Source of the DNA: Rickettsiales bacterium
GTDB taxonomy: Bacteria > Pseudomonadota > Alphaproteobacteria > Rickettsiales > UBA1997
Assembly: GCA_028040005.1 (NCBI GenBank)
Contig: JAOFKK010000053.1
Coordinates: 1 to 7,161, forward strand
Direction of reading: 5' to 3'
Length of the DNA stretch: 7,161 nucleotides
Part shown: piece by piece, positions 6,993-7,161 of the stretch
Layout: each line of letters opens with the position of its first letter
Position numbering within the stretch: the first letter of the stretch is position 1
Notes under the pieces: model-generated
Told to the model about the DNA's origin: nothing
Database searches by the model: none
Seen by the model: the letters and a program-made list of their open reading frames with translations, nothing else
Position numbers and translations under genes: made by a program

Positions 6993-7023
6993 GCGTAAAT
7001 TTTTTGTAAAAAGTAATTACCGC
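6993..7023. repeat. imperfect inverted repeat upstream of the operon promoter
   Basis: The arms GCGTAA (6993-6998) and TTACCGC (7017-7023) pair with one bulged base. The inner part (TTTTT against AAAAA around GT) extends the hairpin with mismatches. It sits about 35 bp upstream of the -35 box, where base composition changes. It could be an operator, the terminator of an unseen neighbour, or a boundary remnant. Confidence 0.35.
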
Positions 7024-7161
7024 TCGTTCGGCCTCCAAATCTCTAAATAGAAAGCCAACTGGTAAAGCCTTATAAAACAAGGATTCTAACCCTGTGGAAA
7101 AAGTTAGTAATGTGGATTGCCCGCTGAGCCATTCATCTATTCTCTAACTCGTGAAAATCGG
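7020..7161. other. noncoding, GC-elevated edge segment of unknown nature
   Basis: By my count about 60 of the 141 bases from 7021 are G or C (around 43%), against under 30% in the preceding 120 bases. All six frames are broken by stops within about 25 codons. On the minus strand a T-arm-like stretch (cagggttagaatccttg, revcomp of 7078-7094) and a D-arm-like ggctcagcgg occur. However, no acceptor or anticodon stem can be formed. Nothing definite is recognised. Confidence 0.3.

Noticed and set aside
7030..7145. Minus-strand tRNA gene (D-arm-like ggctcagcgg and T-arm-like cagggttagaatccttg)
   Set aside because: No 7-bp acceptor stem or anticodon stem can be formed and the spacing is short; at best a degraded remnant.
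7022..7161. Coding fragment on the plus strand at the window edge
   Set aside because: The frame from 7022 reads through stops at 7073 and near 7145 and matches no family I know; too short to support a gene or pseudogene.

Overview
The window comes from a low-GC Gram-negative bacterium, most likely an alphaproteobacterium with an AT-rich, Rickettsiales/Holosporales-like genome. The evidence is indirect: an RTX protein with a type I secretion tail, a small XRE regulator of a style common in Alphaproteobacteria, sigma70-like promoters, and strongly A/T-biased coding sequence. No rRNA or tRNA gene is present to settle the taxonomy.

Left part (2-1274): the 3' end of a plus-strand gene for a secreted RTX calcium-binding protein. 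Its frame is open to the window edge, so the gene is truncated on the left. It carries 24 consecutive nonapeptides between two M10-serralysin-C-terminal-like modules and ends in a typical type I secretion tail. A 13-bp hairpin separates it from the convergent gene on its right.

Middle part (1252-2307): a short soluble histidine kinase on the minus strand and a 79-residue XRE repressor on the plus strand. They diverge from a 132-bp spacer in which two predicted -10 boxes overlap on opposite strands.

Right part (2304-6960): a tightly packed minus-strand operon read right to left. The order is an AbiEi-like DUF6088 winged-helix protein, an AbiEii-family nucleotidyltransferase, an 798-residue TOTE-type primase-helicase, and an acidic 176-residue protein I cannot assign. 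Junctions are 0 bp, a 4-bp ATGA overlap, and an 8-bp overlap, so the four genes are probably co-transcribed and translationally coupled. A good sigma70-like promoter precedes the first gene. The last gene also overlaps the 3' end of the XRE gene by 4 bp.

The operon reads as a composite defence or conflict module. A predicted type IV-like toxin-antitoxin pair is joined to a nucleic-acid-acting primase-helicase and an unknown accessory protein. This is the most interesting content of the window; the functional link is inferred from the gene arrangement.

The right edge (about 6990-7161) is noncoding as far as I can see. Base composition rises from under 30% GC to about 43% GC near 7020, next to an imperfect inverted repeat, which may mark a module boundary or an unrecognised RNA.
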